In this document: positions 1-10,689 of the stretch, one piece after another
Position numbering within the stretch: the first letter of the stretch is position 1
Layout: the number at the start of each line of letters is the position of its first letter
The notes under the pieces: generated by a model
Database searches by the model: none
Told to the model about the DNA's origin: nothing
Seen by the model: the letters and a program-made list of their open reading frames with translations, nothing else
Program-made: the position numbers and the translations under genes
NCBI RefSeq assembly: GCF_026212465.1
Contig: NC_080059.1
Location: 18,051,450 to 18,115,449, forward strand
Direction: 5' to 3'
Source: Amaranthus tricolor
Taxonomy: Eukaryota; Streptophyta; Magnoliopsida; Caryophyllales; Amaranthaceae
DNA length: 64,000 nt

Positions 1-565
1 TAAAGTCCAAGAAAGAATGTTAATAAGTATCCGATCATGCTCATTTCAAACTCTCTGCATATAATTTCAGAAAATTTCCTGCATAAAGAATCATTAGTAG
101 CTCTAAACAAGATATCATTAACATATACTTAAATAATAAGAATATCTTTACCTTTAGTTTTAATAAAAAGTGTTATATCAATTGTACCTCGTTGAAAGTT
201 ATTCTCAAGTGAATGTGAGCTAAATGTATCATACCAAGCGCTTAGAGCTTGCTTCAAACCATATAATGCTTTGTTTAGTTTGAAAACATGATTAGGCAAA
301 TTAGCATTTTCAAATCCTGGTGATTGTTTAACAAAGACTTCTTGCAAATAGCCATTTAAAAATTGCACATTTAACATCTATTTGATATAACTTTATGTTC
401 ATGTAAGAAGTAAAAGCAAGCATGATTTGAATAGATTCTAATCTGGCAACGGGTGCAAAAGTTTCCTCATAATCAATATCTTCTTGATTATAGCCTTGAG
501 CTACGCACTTTGCTTTGATCCTTATTATTTCTCCATCCTTATTTAGCATATTTCGAAAGACCCAT
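1..565 (-). pseudogene. Ty1/copia reverse transcriptase fragment
   Basis: Minus-strand reading, in two frames, gives a copia-type RVT_2 reverse transcriptase. From 549 down I read KCVAQGYNQEDIDYEETFAP, then LYQIDVK, and in the next frame FLNGYLQEVFVKQSPGF and KALYGLKQALSAWYD, the standard copia RT order. Near 100 the active-site box reads YVNDILF instead of the usual YVDDIIFG, so the first catalytic Asp is Asn. A frameshift separates 328-549 from 129-377 and a stop lies near 130. The upstream end stops abruptly at 565 where an LTR-like sequence begins, and the downstream end runs off the window. It is a dead retrotransposon fragment; a SIRE/Tork-type copia is likely, but the clade is inference. 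Confidence 0.88.
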
Positions 566-930
566 TGTAATAGTCCGGGTTAAAGTGAACCGGACAAATT
601 CGTACAAATACGAATTCCGGACCACACATCGGTCATTAAATTAAACCACTTCTAGGACCGACGACGTTCTAGTGATAAAGAAGTGAAATTAGCAATGACG
701 AAATAATAAAACAGCGGAAGTCTAAAATTACAATTCGAAAACCTACTGGCCTCTAACCAAATACAATTCAATTCAAATTATACTTACTGAAATAAAAATA
801 ATTAAGTTTGGATGGATTAAATTCTAATAGTAATTTCGGGCATGATAGTCAGCTCGGCTACAGGTTCTATTAGAAGTGTCCTCATACACTATTCCCCACC
901 TGCAAGTCAACCGACTAATCGTCGAATGAT
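566..930 (-). repeat. Gypsy-type LTR fragment inserted in copia RT
   Basis: At 566 the copia coding sequence is cut by TGTAATAGTCCGGGTT, which resembles the complement of a plant chromovirus LTR end (…CCGGACTATTACA). About 145 bp in is ACAGCGGAAGTC, a motif also seen about 60 bp inside the 48361-51447 LTR (ACAGCGGAAGAC). Only the terminal part of the LTR survives; a Helitron helicase fragment follows from about 936. Family assignment is by resemblance to the better LTR at 48 kb. Confidence 0.5.
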
Positions 931-935
931 AACAT

Positions 936-1672
936 CATAACAAGTTCCTGATGATATCATCTTTAATGACGATTCAAATAATCTCATATCAGCTATAATA
1001 GATAGTGTTTATCCAAATCTGACACAAAATTTGGATAATTGAACTTACTTCAATAAAAGACATTTTAGCTCCCACTCATGAATGCGTAGAGAAGGTCAAT
1101 GGGGAGTTATTATCATTTGTGGCAGGGAATCAAAAAATATACTTTAGTTGTAAAATTATTTGTAAAAATAGACATAAATGTGTAGAACAGTGAAGTTTTA
1201 TATTCTGTTGACTTCTTAAATAGCATTAAATGCTCAGGGGTACCTAATCACATTCTAAAGCTAAATTTGGTGTCCCAATCATCAACAATCTGGTTTGTGT
1301 AACGGTACTCAATTAGTTATTACCCAGATGGGTGATCATATTATTGAGGGGAAGTGATATTGGGCATAAAGCTTCTGTTCCACGTATGATTTTAAGTCCA
1401 TCATATACCAAGTTTCCATTCAAATTTAAACGAAGTTAGTTTTCGTTTGTTGTTTGTTTTGCAATGACCATTAACAAAAGCCACGACCAATCACTCTCAA
1501 ATGTAGGAATATATCTTCCAAGGTCAATATTTAGTCAAGATCAACTATACGTTGTTATGTCAAAGGTTACAAGTAGAAAGGGGTTGAAAATTTTGATATG
1601 TGACAACGAAGCTCGTACATCAACTAATTCTACTAATGTATTAGTTAAAGAAGTCTTTCAGAATTTATCATA
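936..1672 (+). pseudogene. Helitron Pif1-like helicase C-terminal fragment
   Basis: This encodes the C-terminal third of a plant Helitron RepHel helicase. In shifting frames I read ISAIIDSVYPNLTQNLDN, then TYF..R and LAPTHECVEKVNGELLSF, SIKCSGVPNHILKLNLV, and a clean last block at 1464-1673: AMTINKSHDQSLSNVGIYL followed by LYVVMSKVTSRKGLKILIC. This is the conserved final helicase motif of Pif1-like Helitron proteins, where the usual motif is KSQGQS and VAVSRV. KSHDQS and VVMSKV are therefore degenerate. Several stops and frameshifts are present upstream of 1464. The Rep nuclease and N-terminal helicase motifs are absent, and no Helitron 3' hairpin was recognised downstream. It is a non-functional remnant. 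Confidence 0.85.
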
Positions 1673-2215
1673 AATTCCCTGTACTTCGTTATAGTCTCGA
1701 TCATTTTACATGTTGAATACTTTTACAACTTTGATTTTATGATACTTTTAACAATTCATTTACGATATTTTGATTTTATGTTTGAGCTAATCCTTTAACG
1801 ATTATTAAAGCATTATTTTAAGGATGTTATAATTTTTTGTCACATAAATTTAGTTTGTTAAAAATATATTCAAAATAAATACTCTTGATGTTCTATTATC
1901 TACAACATAAAGTAATAAGAAAGTAGTTTTCTTATTCCGTACTAGTATACGTGGTGTTCCGATTAGTACTCGTGGACCAACATTTGATCTTCTATTATCT
2001 CTACCTTAGTATATTTCATACTCAATTATATAATGTGGACTTTATATTATGATAAGCATCCGATCTTGTTTAGATGTTAAGAAATGATTTCTTATAATTT
2101 CACTTTACACATCTATTTTTCAACATTAGAACGTACATTAATTGAAGAAATGATGATAGGGTTTGAAGAAGATAATAGGATTGTTGAAGAAGACAACAAT
2201 AAGATTTGCTTGTAT
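1673..2215. other. No gene seen
   Basis: AT-rich sequence after the Helitron helicase stop. No coding similarity, RNA gene or clear terminal repeat was recognised; it may be the Helitron 3' region. Confidence 0.5.
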
Positions 2216-2224
2216 GGAGGTAAT

Positions 2225-2500
2225 AAAACTTACTGAAGTTGAACATATTAATATACCAACTTAAACATAGTTATACACCAACTTGAAGAAGTTAAAACAC
2301 CAACTTTAACAATTTAAATACCAACTTTAACATGTTAAAATACCTATTCAAAAAAGTTCAAATATCAACTTCCATATGTTTAAATACAAACTTTAATTTG
2401 TTAAAATACAAACTTCAACAATTTAAATACCAACTTTAATATATTAAATTACATCTTTTAAAAGGCGAAATTACCAACTTCAATATATTTAAAAACTTTA
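2225..2500. repeat. Degenerate tandem repeat, ACCAACTTTAA units
   Basis: About ten imperfect copies of a unit of roughly 30 bp with the core ATACCAACTTTAACA-TTTAAA. Copies vary (ACCAACTTGAAGAAG, ACCAACTTTAACATG, AACTTCAACAATTT). No reading frame is preserved, so this looks like a decayed minisatellite. Confidence 0.7.
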
Positions 2501-2932
2501 CTTATAAGAAAAGGTAAATACAAACCGTATTACAATTTGTAATGTCAGCAGGACACTGACCCTCACACCCTATGTTCCATGCATTTTAAGAGGCAGTTTT
2601 AAGAGGCAGGCCCAACACTAAGGTATTTAAGTACATAGATCAACAATTGGGATTTCCCCCACAACAATATTGTGAGGGTTTACTGGGGTTTTTGGTTGGA
2701 TAGTCATCTCTACCACATCCCTTTTTAAAATGAGTTCAACCAACTCTAATATGGCTTATCACAATGAACTATCATCTGTCAAATCTTAATCCATATATTC
2801 ATAATAATTGGACAAAAAATAATCTAGATGCTTAGTACTGCGACAATGATTATAGAGTAGAATAAACAATAATGTTGTTGAAATACAAATGGCAAAAGCC
2901 TATAGAGTAGCAAGCACACAAAGATGTCTCAC

Positions 2933-4432
2933 TGAAGACTCAACTCATTTAAGTGATGATATTCAAAACTCATACTCCCTTAGTTTCTTTTTGTTTGCCA
3001 CTTTACTTTTTCATGTATTTTAACACAAATTTTGAGCCTCGATATCTCATAGTACACATAATAAAAAATAGTAAAAATTATATATTAAAATTCTTTGCAT
3101 CAAGATAATCTAACAAGATCTCACGTGAATATATTTTGTCTTGAATATATACTTCAAAAATCAAATTAAAATTCTCTCTCATGAAGTGAAAAATCTTAAA
3201 GTGGACAAACGAAAAGAAACGGAGGAAGTATTAAATTAAATCAGTAAATTAAACGATTACGTTTAGTTGATGTATAAGTCAAAAATCATATTAAGTATAA
3301 CGTGTTTTGAAATGATAAATAACTTAGGTCAAAAATCGAAATATGTTTAGTATAAGAATTACTTAAGACTTGTATTTTAAAGATGAATAAATTAGTCTAA
3401 GTAATATTAATGTTTGAACTATAAGTTTTAATTATATTGGATTATTTGCTAAATTTAATTACGTGAATTAATTAGCTAATAAGACTATTTATAGATATTC
3501 CTAAGTATAATCGATTTCCTATAATTATGTATGTGTTGTAAAATGTACCTATAATACAGGAAAGGTTAGGTTGAAGTGTTTCTATAATTTTGTTATCAGG
3601 TATGTTAATCTAAACATTGGTTTTATTGATTGAATTAATTAACTTAGGAGAAAATCCAAACGCAATTGGTTATTGCTATTATTAGAACTGACATGACAGG
3701 TTTCTAAGTCTTGAAGAGCTAAAAATAGCTAAACGCGTTTTAGTCAAGAAGTCCAAAGGAGCGTACAACTAACTTGCAGTCCAAGGCCTTAAAAGTCAAG
3801 TCTAATATAACCAGAAGTGTAATAAATAAGGAGATGAAGCTTTATGTTCTCAATGGCTAGTTAGAAGGCGTGACTAATATTGAAGCTTCATTCAAGAATT
3901 GAAGAATACGCAACACTTGCTATCTATTTTCTGTGAGTCTAAAATTCTAAAAGAGTTGTAAATCTAGTCCTTCATAGTTTGTCTAACTCTCACAATTGTA
4001 ATAGGATTTAGAATTCAAGAGAGTTAGATTAGTAATTTCATATTACGCCTTAAAGTTAGATACTTTTGGAAGTATTCGTTTGTTTTTTCATTCGTGAGAT
4101 TGGATTTAGATCTTTTACTAAAAGGAACCTGTAGATTGTTCTTCAAGGGGAATGACGGGGTGAGAGAAGATAGAGAGATCTTCTTAGTGATCTAAGGTTC
4201 ATTAATAAAAAGCGTTGAATCCTAAGGGTTGAAAAAAAAACCCATAGGCAGGGTGTAGGCTATTGATAGTTGAACCTCATTAACAAATCTCTTGTTTTGT
4301 CTTGTTATTCGACCTAGCCTAGAATAGTTTCTAAAAAACTGTTTGAAATATCTCACAAGCTCTTCCGCTAACAGTTAAAGGAAAAATTTTAAACGGTCAT
4401 ACTCTCTATTCATCCCCTCTAGAGAGTATTCA
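2933..4432 (+). repeat. SIRE-like copia LTR, copy 1 (3' end degraded)
   Basis: It starts TGAAGACTCAACTCA and matches the LTR at 39023-40455 along its length. Shared blocks include the purine-rich GAGAGAAGATAGAGAGATCT, the AACCCATAGGC-GGGTGTAGG block, and the ACTCTCTATTCATCCCCTCT end region typical of SIRE/Maximus copia LTRs. Copy 2 continues about 25 bp further to its CA end; copy 1 diverges after GAGTATTCA. No internal coding region flanks it, so it is a solo or truncated LTR. A Stowaway MITE lies inside at 2975-3228. Confidence 0.75.
2975..3228. mobile_element. Stowaway-like MITE
   Basis: 254-bp element with TIRs CTCCCTTAGTTTCTTTTTG and its imperfect complement CAAACGAAAAGAAACGGAGG-AAG, flanked by TA at both ends (2973-2974 and 3229-3230). 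This matches Tc1/mariner-derived Stowaway MITEs. It is absent from the homologous LTR at 39 kb, which gives an empty-site comparison. Confidence 0.88.
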
Positions 4433-5431
4433 TTTAAGGGTATGCGTTTAAATATTTTTAATCTCAAAAAATTTGTCCCATTTTATTAGCCTATATTATT
4501 TATTATGACTTAGATTTAAACAATTCGAGTTGAAGAAGCACAACCTTCTTGATAAGTGTATTGGTACGTCTTTTTTCCCACTCTCTCCAGACTTTGGCGG
4601 GACTCAATATGATGATGTTCATTTTGAAGAGAAATTAAATAACTTATAAGAAAATACTTTCTTTGGTTTTGAATATTGGTAAAATTATCAAGAATAATTT
4701 AACTTTTTATTGATTTTCTTACAATAATCTCAATTTTTAATTCATCATGAATAATCCAAACTATAAAGTGTGTTTGCTAAGAATACACCAAAGTAATCTT
4801 TTACCCATACAACAAGTCATTTTGCATAAAAAAAATAAAAAAAGTAAATATAATATTAAATTATAAAAATATTCAAAAAATTTAAAAGTGAAAAAAAGAA
4901 GAAATCACTGTAACATTTTTTTCTAATTTAACTTATCATTTTAATTGCTTTGATTTTTGATTTTACTTTTCTTTTTTTTTTAGCAATTATACTGCAAAAA
5001 TCGGTCACCATTTGGGTAATAATATTCTTGGGTAAGTGATCTCAAAATTGAGATTATTCATAGTTAGAATTATTATAGAAAAATTAATAGAAGATTGAAT
5101 TAATCAAGGTAATTTTTCCTTAAATATTTATTATACTTGATCAAATATATATAGTGATTAAATAAATAATCAGTTATAACTTTTAAAAGAAATCAAATTT
5201 AAATTTAAAGGTATTAATTTTAATTTTAAATTAATTAATTATTACATATTATAAAGTTATAATTAAAAAGATTAGTCTATTGATTTAATGATGAAGCGGT
5301 CTCTCATAAAACCTGCTAAATGCCTTTTCCATCGTGGAATGGTTCGAAAAGTTTTGACCCCAACCCTATAAGAAAAGGCATAGTAATGACAAAAGTTTAG
5401 GCCTACTATGTGTGTAAAGTGTTATTCTTTG
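4433..5431. other. No gene seen
   Basis: AT-rich intergenic sequence. Short homopolymer runs only; no coding similarity or RNA gene recognised. Confidence 0.5.
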
Positions 5432-5764
5432 GAATTTTTGAAGTTGTTAAGCAAAAAAAAATAATTAAATAAACTAAGATTTAAACTATTTTCAAAAGTA
5501 AGCGTGAAAATCCCAAACATATGGTTTGGAACTGTTCGCAGTTAGTAACTGCGAACAGCATGCTGCACAAAAACAGGTCAAAATAGCTGTTCGCAGTTAC
5601 TAACTGCGAACGGCTATTTTGTCTTTTTTGACCTGTTCGCAGTTACCAACTGCGAATAGCTCCAAACCATAAATTTGAGATTTTCACGCTTACTTTTGGA
5701 AAATGTTTAATTCTTAGTTTATTTATTTAATTTTTTTTTTTTGGCTTAACAACTTCAAAAATTT
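5432..5764. mobile_element. Foldback element with three internal palindromes
   Basis: The two ends form long imperfect inverted arms of about 100 bp: GAATTTTTGAAGTTGTTAAG at the left and its complement CTTAACAACTTCAAAAATTT at the right, and AAGTAAGCGTGAAAATC against GATTTTCACGCTTACTT. Between the arms are three 27-bp palindromes at 5532-5558, 5587-5613 and 5633-5659, each built from CTGTTCGCAGTT and AACTGCGAA(C/T)(A/G)G arms around a short centre. It is non-coding and fits a MITE or foldback transposon of unknown superfamily. Confidence 0.82.
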
Positions 5765-5991
5765 CTATTCTTTGCGCCTTTTGATATATAATGGGCTTGA
5801 GCGAAACACATACATGGGATCATTTATATGTCTAGCTTATAATTTTAAAGTTGTCATTTTAAAATTTGAATGGAACATTTTAGACTTTAAAATAGGCAAT
5901 TTAAGTCTTGGATTAACTTTAAACTATTGGAATAAACGTTTCAAGTTTTGAAATAAATATTTTACAGTTGAAGTAGATAAGTAAAACACAA

Positions 5992-6241
5992 ATTCTTGTG
6001 AGAGACGGTCTCTTTAAGAGATTCTCTCTAGTTGGTCCGACTCATTATATATGTTTTAAAATATTGTAAGTAGGTATAAAGAATGATGTAAGTAGACATT
6101 TAAGATATTAAATTAAAGATACGGTAAGTAAGCATTAAGGATAATGTAAGTAGGCATTAAGAATACGATAAGTAAACATTAATCTTTAATGGGCTGGGCT
6201 TGAGATACGTTTCTCAAAGATGCAGTCTCTCAAGAGACTAC
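5992..6241. mobile_element. MITE-like element with internal direct repeats
   Basis: TIR-like ends TTGTGAGAGACGGTCTC and, inverted, GTCTCTTGAGAGACTGCATC. Inside are about five copies of TAAGTAGGCATTAAGAAT-type units. It is non-coding and the superfamily is unclear. Confidence 0.6.
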
Positions 6242-7195
6242 TAAGTAAAATATAAAATTAAAGGTTGGGGTAGGGATTTTAAGAGTTATTGGCATTTTAG
6301 GTGGTGTAATGAGTGTCTTAAGGGCTAAAGTCGATGGTTAAAAAAATTAAATTAAGCTTCTAAAGAAAGAAGATTGAAGCTTGGAGTTGGGGTTTTAAAT
6401 GTTAGATTTGGCTATTTAAGTCTTGAAATGGGTGCTTTAAAGCTTGAATTCGGCAAGTATAAAATTTTTTTGGTCGCACACGTGAGGCGATCGCATACAA
6501 GTTTTTTTGTAGAACCATATAAGCACTGCAATTATTATTTTTTTTTTGAAAAAAATAATTAAGTAAATGAAAAACTCTTTTTTAATTTTTTTTTTAAACT
6601 AAATATTAGGCCAACTCCTATTAAGCCATCTCACGATGAGACGTTATTAATAAAGAGTTTTTTTTTAATGGTCTTTAAAAAGATTTGTCTAATAAATATT
6701 GTTATTTTTTTCATTGTTTTGACTTTTTAGCATATAAAAATGTTTCATATAAGATATTATTTTAATATCATGAGTGATCACTGGCATGTTATTAGGGCCA
6801 AGAAAGAGCAATGAGAGATGCTTTCGGTATCGATCACTTCCAGTAATATGGTGAGTGAAGGTACATCCCAGAAACACTAACCATATAAAGAGAACTTGCT
6901 TAGGCAAGTTCAAGGGTAAGTCCACTCAAGATGCGAAAAGTAAAAGGGCTTGTTTGATTTGTGCCAAGAATGTTATGTGAAAAAGGATTGCTACACATAA
7001 TATGGTATAGTTTTATTAACCTTTGTTATTGCAGCCACAAATATTGAATAGGATGATGTTTTTATGATCAAGTTTCATACAGTGGATTAACATTCAATAC
7101 TTTTCCATTTCTCTTTATAAAATTTGAAAAGAACATACTTACGTATCATCATTATATTCAGTGTATTCAGTACATTGAAAAACTATAAGCATTAG
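6242..7195. other. No gene seen
   Basis: AT-rich sequence with short runs of T. Small open frames here match no family I recognise. A short inverted motif CCATCTCACGATGAGACG at 6625 may be a relic TIR. Confidence 0.45.
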
Positions 7196-7300
7196 AGTCT
7201 GGGGAGGGAAGGAAAGCGATAACTCATACCCATAAGAGAACGCAGTCAAAGAGGCCCTCAACTCGAGAAAGATCAAGAGGAGTTTCTGCAACGGATAGAA
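7196..7300 (-). mobile_element. RTE LINE 3'-end fragment
   Basis: GTCTGGGGAGGGAAGGA, CATACCCATAA and CTCGAG-AAGAT blocks match in order the 3' end of the RTE LINE at 31650-31740, in the same orientation. Only about 100 bp of untranslated 3' region survives, consistent with a severely 5'-truncated insertion. Confidence 0.7.
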
Positions 7301-7969
7301 TTAAGTGGAGCTAAAGCCAACTCCGCAAGTCTGCATCTTACTGTTAGATTTGTTTTGAATGTATATTTTTATAAAAATAACTTTATATAAAACTTATTAA
7401 TTCATGATCAATTATTAAATTCAAGTTAAATTAAAAAAAATAATTGCAACTAAAAAATGAGAAGAAAGTGTTGGAGAACTACGAACTATAAAAGTCCAAA
7501 CCAAACTAGATTGATAAAACCATACTATACTATATGTTAGAAAATGAAGCAACATCACTAAATTACATCACTTTTGTCAATTATTAATTATTGAATCACA
7601 AACACTCCTCCTTTTGCCCCGTGCCCCCCTCAATCAAACTTCTATCTTTTAAATTAATCTTTCATGACCATTTCAAATTTTCATCACCACAAAATTTCTT
7701 TTAAATTGTCTGATTTTAATTATCAATAGTTATCCAATGTTGAGTAAGTGAAGGGCTAGCAAAACGACTGATAGGGTTGATTTCGGTCAGTAATGCTTGG
7801 CCCATAAATTCATTATTATTCTATTTTTATGTTAAAGAAAATTATTAAAATCAAAAGCTACTCAATATCCAACATACATTGTTTATTTTGTTTACTTTTA
7901 TTTTAAATTTTTTATAATGTATCCACAGAAGAGTATTTTAAGTGATAATTACATTTTTAAATATCAACT
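7301..7969. other. No gene seen
   Basis: AT-rich sequence without recognisable coding, RNA or terminal-repeat structure. Confidence 0.45.
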
Positions 7970-8190
7970 AAAAAATGTAAAGGTAAAGACACTCCAGTAT
8001 CCCGTACAAGGTCGGGGGTTTTTCTTTTTCCTAAAAGATGCGGACAAATCATACTCGTTCCCTCAAGGAGAGAGTAAAGAAAGATACGCGTAGTCAAGTA
8101 CGCCCCAGTTGATAACTGCATCCAACAGGGGTCGAACTTCAAACCTTTTGTTTCACATGCAGATGCTCTATCCATTGAGCCATGAACGCT
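7970..8190 (-). mobile_element. tRNA-derived SINE
   Basis: On the minus strand the head reads as a tRNA-like promoter. The A box is ATGGCTCAATGGATAGAG (complement of about 8166-8183), and about 35 bases on is the B box AGTTCGACCCC (complement of 8128-8138). The unrelated body contains CTCTCTCCTTGAGGGAACG and GTATGATTTGTCCGC, and a short T run follows at the 3' end near 7970. This is the layout of plant SINEs transcribed by RNA polymerase III. The target duplication was not resolved. Body fragments recur near 21.4 kb. Confidence 0.8.
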
Positions 8191-8434
8191 TTTGCTTAAG
8201 ATAAAATCTCAAACATATAATGAAATTAAATATTATCTCAAACATATAATGTCAGTAACAAAAAAAATTTACCAATTATTTTCTAAAAAGGTCATGCTAA
8301 TAATTTATTTGTTGAATTTGTTAATGACAATATAAGCTAATATTTTTAATTTTAGATTTTTGGATTAATATAAATCAATTTTAAATAGTATTGTAAAATT
8401 TATCAAAATATAAGACTCTTTAAGCATAATAATA

Positions 8435-8840
8435 CTCCCTGAGTTCCTATTTGATGTTCCCCATTTTCATTTTACGTTGTTTTATTTTTCTCAAATAATT
8501 TTTCTATTTTATATCGGATTCTTTTTGTCATAATAATCGTTAATCACTCTAATTTTAATACTTATAGTCTCTACATATTTTTTACTATCTTCATTTTAAC
8601 ATTTATATAATGTTTATCGTTAACACATGTTTTCTACTAACTTTATTTTATAAGTTTTAAATGTTTGTGGTTCTCATTTTTTTTTTAACTAACTTCATTG
8701 TATATATTTTTAATATTTGTGGTCTTTATTTTACCATTAACATTATTATTCAATAAAATAGTATCTCTACCATCTAAAAAATTTAAACTTATTTTCTTAG
8801 CCATTAACATTTATTATAAGAACATCAAATAGAAACGGAG
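8435..8840. mobile_element. Stowaway-like MITE
   Basis: 406-bp element with ends CTCCCTGAGTTCCTATTTGA and, inverted, CTCCGTTTCTATTTGATG, flanked by TA at 8433-8434 and 8841-8842. It is AT-rich and non-coding. Confidence 0.78.
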
Positions 8841-9072
8841 TAAGTATTACCTAAAATAACATATACTTGATATTTAATACCAAAAAACACATTAAATTAT
8901 ATTATATTAGAAGTATAACTTTTGGCTTTTAAACTTAATGAGTTACTCGAATTGATATTATAGAGTTTTTGTGTCTGGATAAAAAATTATGTGGTAAATA
9001 TTGTGAATCACAGCTAGATGCTCAAATCAAATCCGAAACATTAAATTTATTCGACCTTATAATTGAATTCTA

Positions 9073-9755
9073 TTATTAAGTTTGGTGACTCAATAATCCC
9101 AAGTGCGAATATATAAGTTGATATATGAGGTTTGGATTTTTGAGGCTCTAAATAGATGTTATGATGAATGCAAATTTGTAAAATTGTCTATGAAACACTT
9201 GATGCCCACTCGACCTTGTGCTCGACCCAGTATAGTTGCTCGACCTGGTCGAGCAAGAGATTAGAAGCTTCTAATCCTATTCTGATCTCTTGCTAGACCC
9301 TCGCTTGACCACATTAAAATTGCTCGACCTGATCGAGCGAATGTTCATTCTATTTAAATGCGACAAGTTTAAATCAGTTTATGGGCATTCTATTATCTCT
9401 TCTTCTGGTTCCGTAGCCTATATAAGGCTCTACAATGTAAGTTCATTTGATCACGTAGCAATTAGGAATTGCGTTGAGAGTCACATTCAAATACTTAGGG
9501 TTTTAGTGAGAGGTTTTTGGGGTTTTATCTTCTTCTCGCATCGTGCCTTCTTGTAGAGTGAATTAAAAATTGTAATCAAATACTCTAGAGCAATAATATT
9601 CATTCAATTGTTAAGGGTGGAGTTTGTAGTCTAATATCACATTGATATTAGGATTTTCTCCACCTTGCAAATCTTGTATTGTTTTCTTTGTTTTTCATTT
9701 TCTGTTTTGAATCTTTTTGTGTTCTTTCATTGATTATTTGGATCAAAATGTAACA
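9073..9755 (+). repeat. 5' LTR of copia element
   Basis: Aligns throughout with 14030-15058 apart from a MITE in the latter: shared AATAATCCCAAGTG, AGGTTTGGAT, AAATGCGACAAGTTTAAAT and CATTCTATTATCTC. It ends in TAACA just before the primer site. CCTATATAAGGC near 9418-9429 is a plausible TATA region for the LTR promoter, upstream of the U5 part. The LTR contains two 17-bp dyads, GCTCGACCTGGTCGAGC at 9238 and GCTCGACCTGATCGAGC at 9322. The left boundary is uncertain by a few bases. Confidence 0.88.
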
Positions 9756-9757
9756 AA

Positions 9758-9770
9758 TTGGTATAAGAGC
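9758..9770 (+). other. Primer binding site of copia element
   Basis: TTGGTATAAGAGC lies two bases after the LTR end and matches the common copia primer site TGGTATCAGAGC, complementary to initiator methionine tRNA, with one change. Confidence 0.85.
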
Positions 9771-9819
9771 TTGTGTTGTATTACATTGGTATGATTAGAG
9801 TTCATTAATTTGAGTATTC

Positions 9820-10620
9820 TTGGAAGTTCTTAGTGTAGTTCAAGATAGCCATGGGTGTGACAAGATTTTTATGGAGAAGTTTGATAGGAATAATGTGAAA
9901 TTTAGGTTGTGGAAACTCAAGATCAGAGCAATATTGGGAAAATCAAAGAGGCCTTCAACAATGTCTATGGAAGAATTGGATAAGACAAACATAAAGGAAC
10001 TTACATTGATACAACTCAATCCATCAAATGAAGTGCTTAGAGAGGTGGCAAAGAAGGAGAAAAAAATGGGGATACGATTGAAGTTAGAGTCTTTTGTACA
10101 TGATGAAGTCGGTGACAATTCGATTGTTATTGAAGAGCAAGCTCTATGATCTTAGAAATTGATGAAGGTAGTTCTCTGAAATCTTATTTTAATGAATTTG
10201 ATTCTATTGTTATAGATTTGAGTAATCTTAATGTTAGTTTAGATGATGCAGATCTTTCCATTAATTTTTTGTGTTCGTTGCGTAAGGATTTTATGCGTTT
10301 TAGGGAGACCGTGTTGTATGGAAAAGATGTGATTACTCTTGAGGAGGAAAGGGCACTTTGTTGCAAAGGGAGTTGAGAAGTAATTAACTAAGAGTGATCA
10401 CTTGACACAAAGGGGAGAGGACCTTATTATTATGGGAAGGTCTAAGAACAACTTTGGGGAAAATAAACCCAATTGTGATAAGTTTAAATCCAAAACTAGA
10501 CACAAGAATGTTGTATGTTACAATTGCAAGAAAAAGGGTCACATAAAGAAGTTTGCCCAGAAAAGGAAAAAGGCAAGGGGAAGTGGAATGGTAATGGTTC
10601 TACTTCATATGATTCGGTAA
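9820..10620 (+). pseudogene. Copia gag (UBN2-like) with broken zinc knuckle
   Basis: The capsid-like part begins near 9868 with FMEKFDRNNVKFRLWKLKIR, typical of copia gag (UBN2/retrotran_gag). It stops at 10147 and resumes in another frame at 10146 with SLKSYFNEFDSIVIDLSNLN and LCSLRKDFMRFRETVL. A further stop occurs near 10374. The CCHC zinc knuckle at about 10515 reads CYNCKKKGH and then shifts frame, so its last Cys (in VCPEK) is in the next frame. The protein would package element RNA, but the three frame breaks make this copy non-coding. Confidence 0.85.
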
Positions 10621-10689
10621 CGGTTGTTTATAGTAGTGATGATGAAGGATTTTTTATGATTGTCCTATACTTCTTACGGTGGAGTCAAA

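Noticed and set aside
8128..8190. Possible tRNA gene on the minus strand
   Set aside because: A and B boxes are present, but the sequence does not fold to a full cloverleaf by eye and continues into a SINE body.
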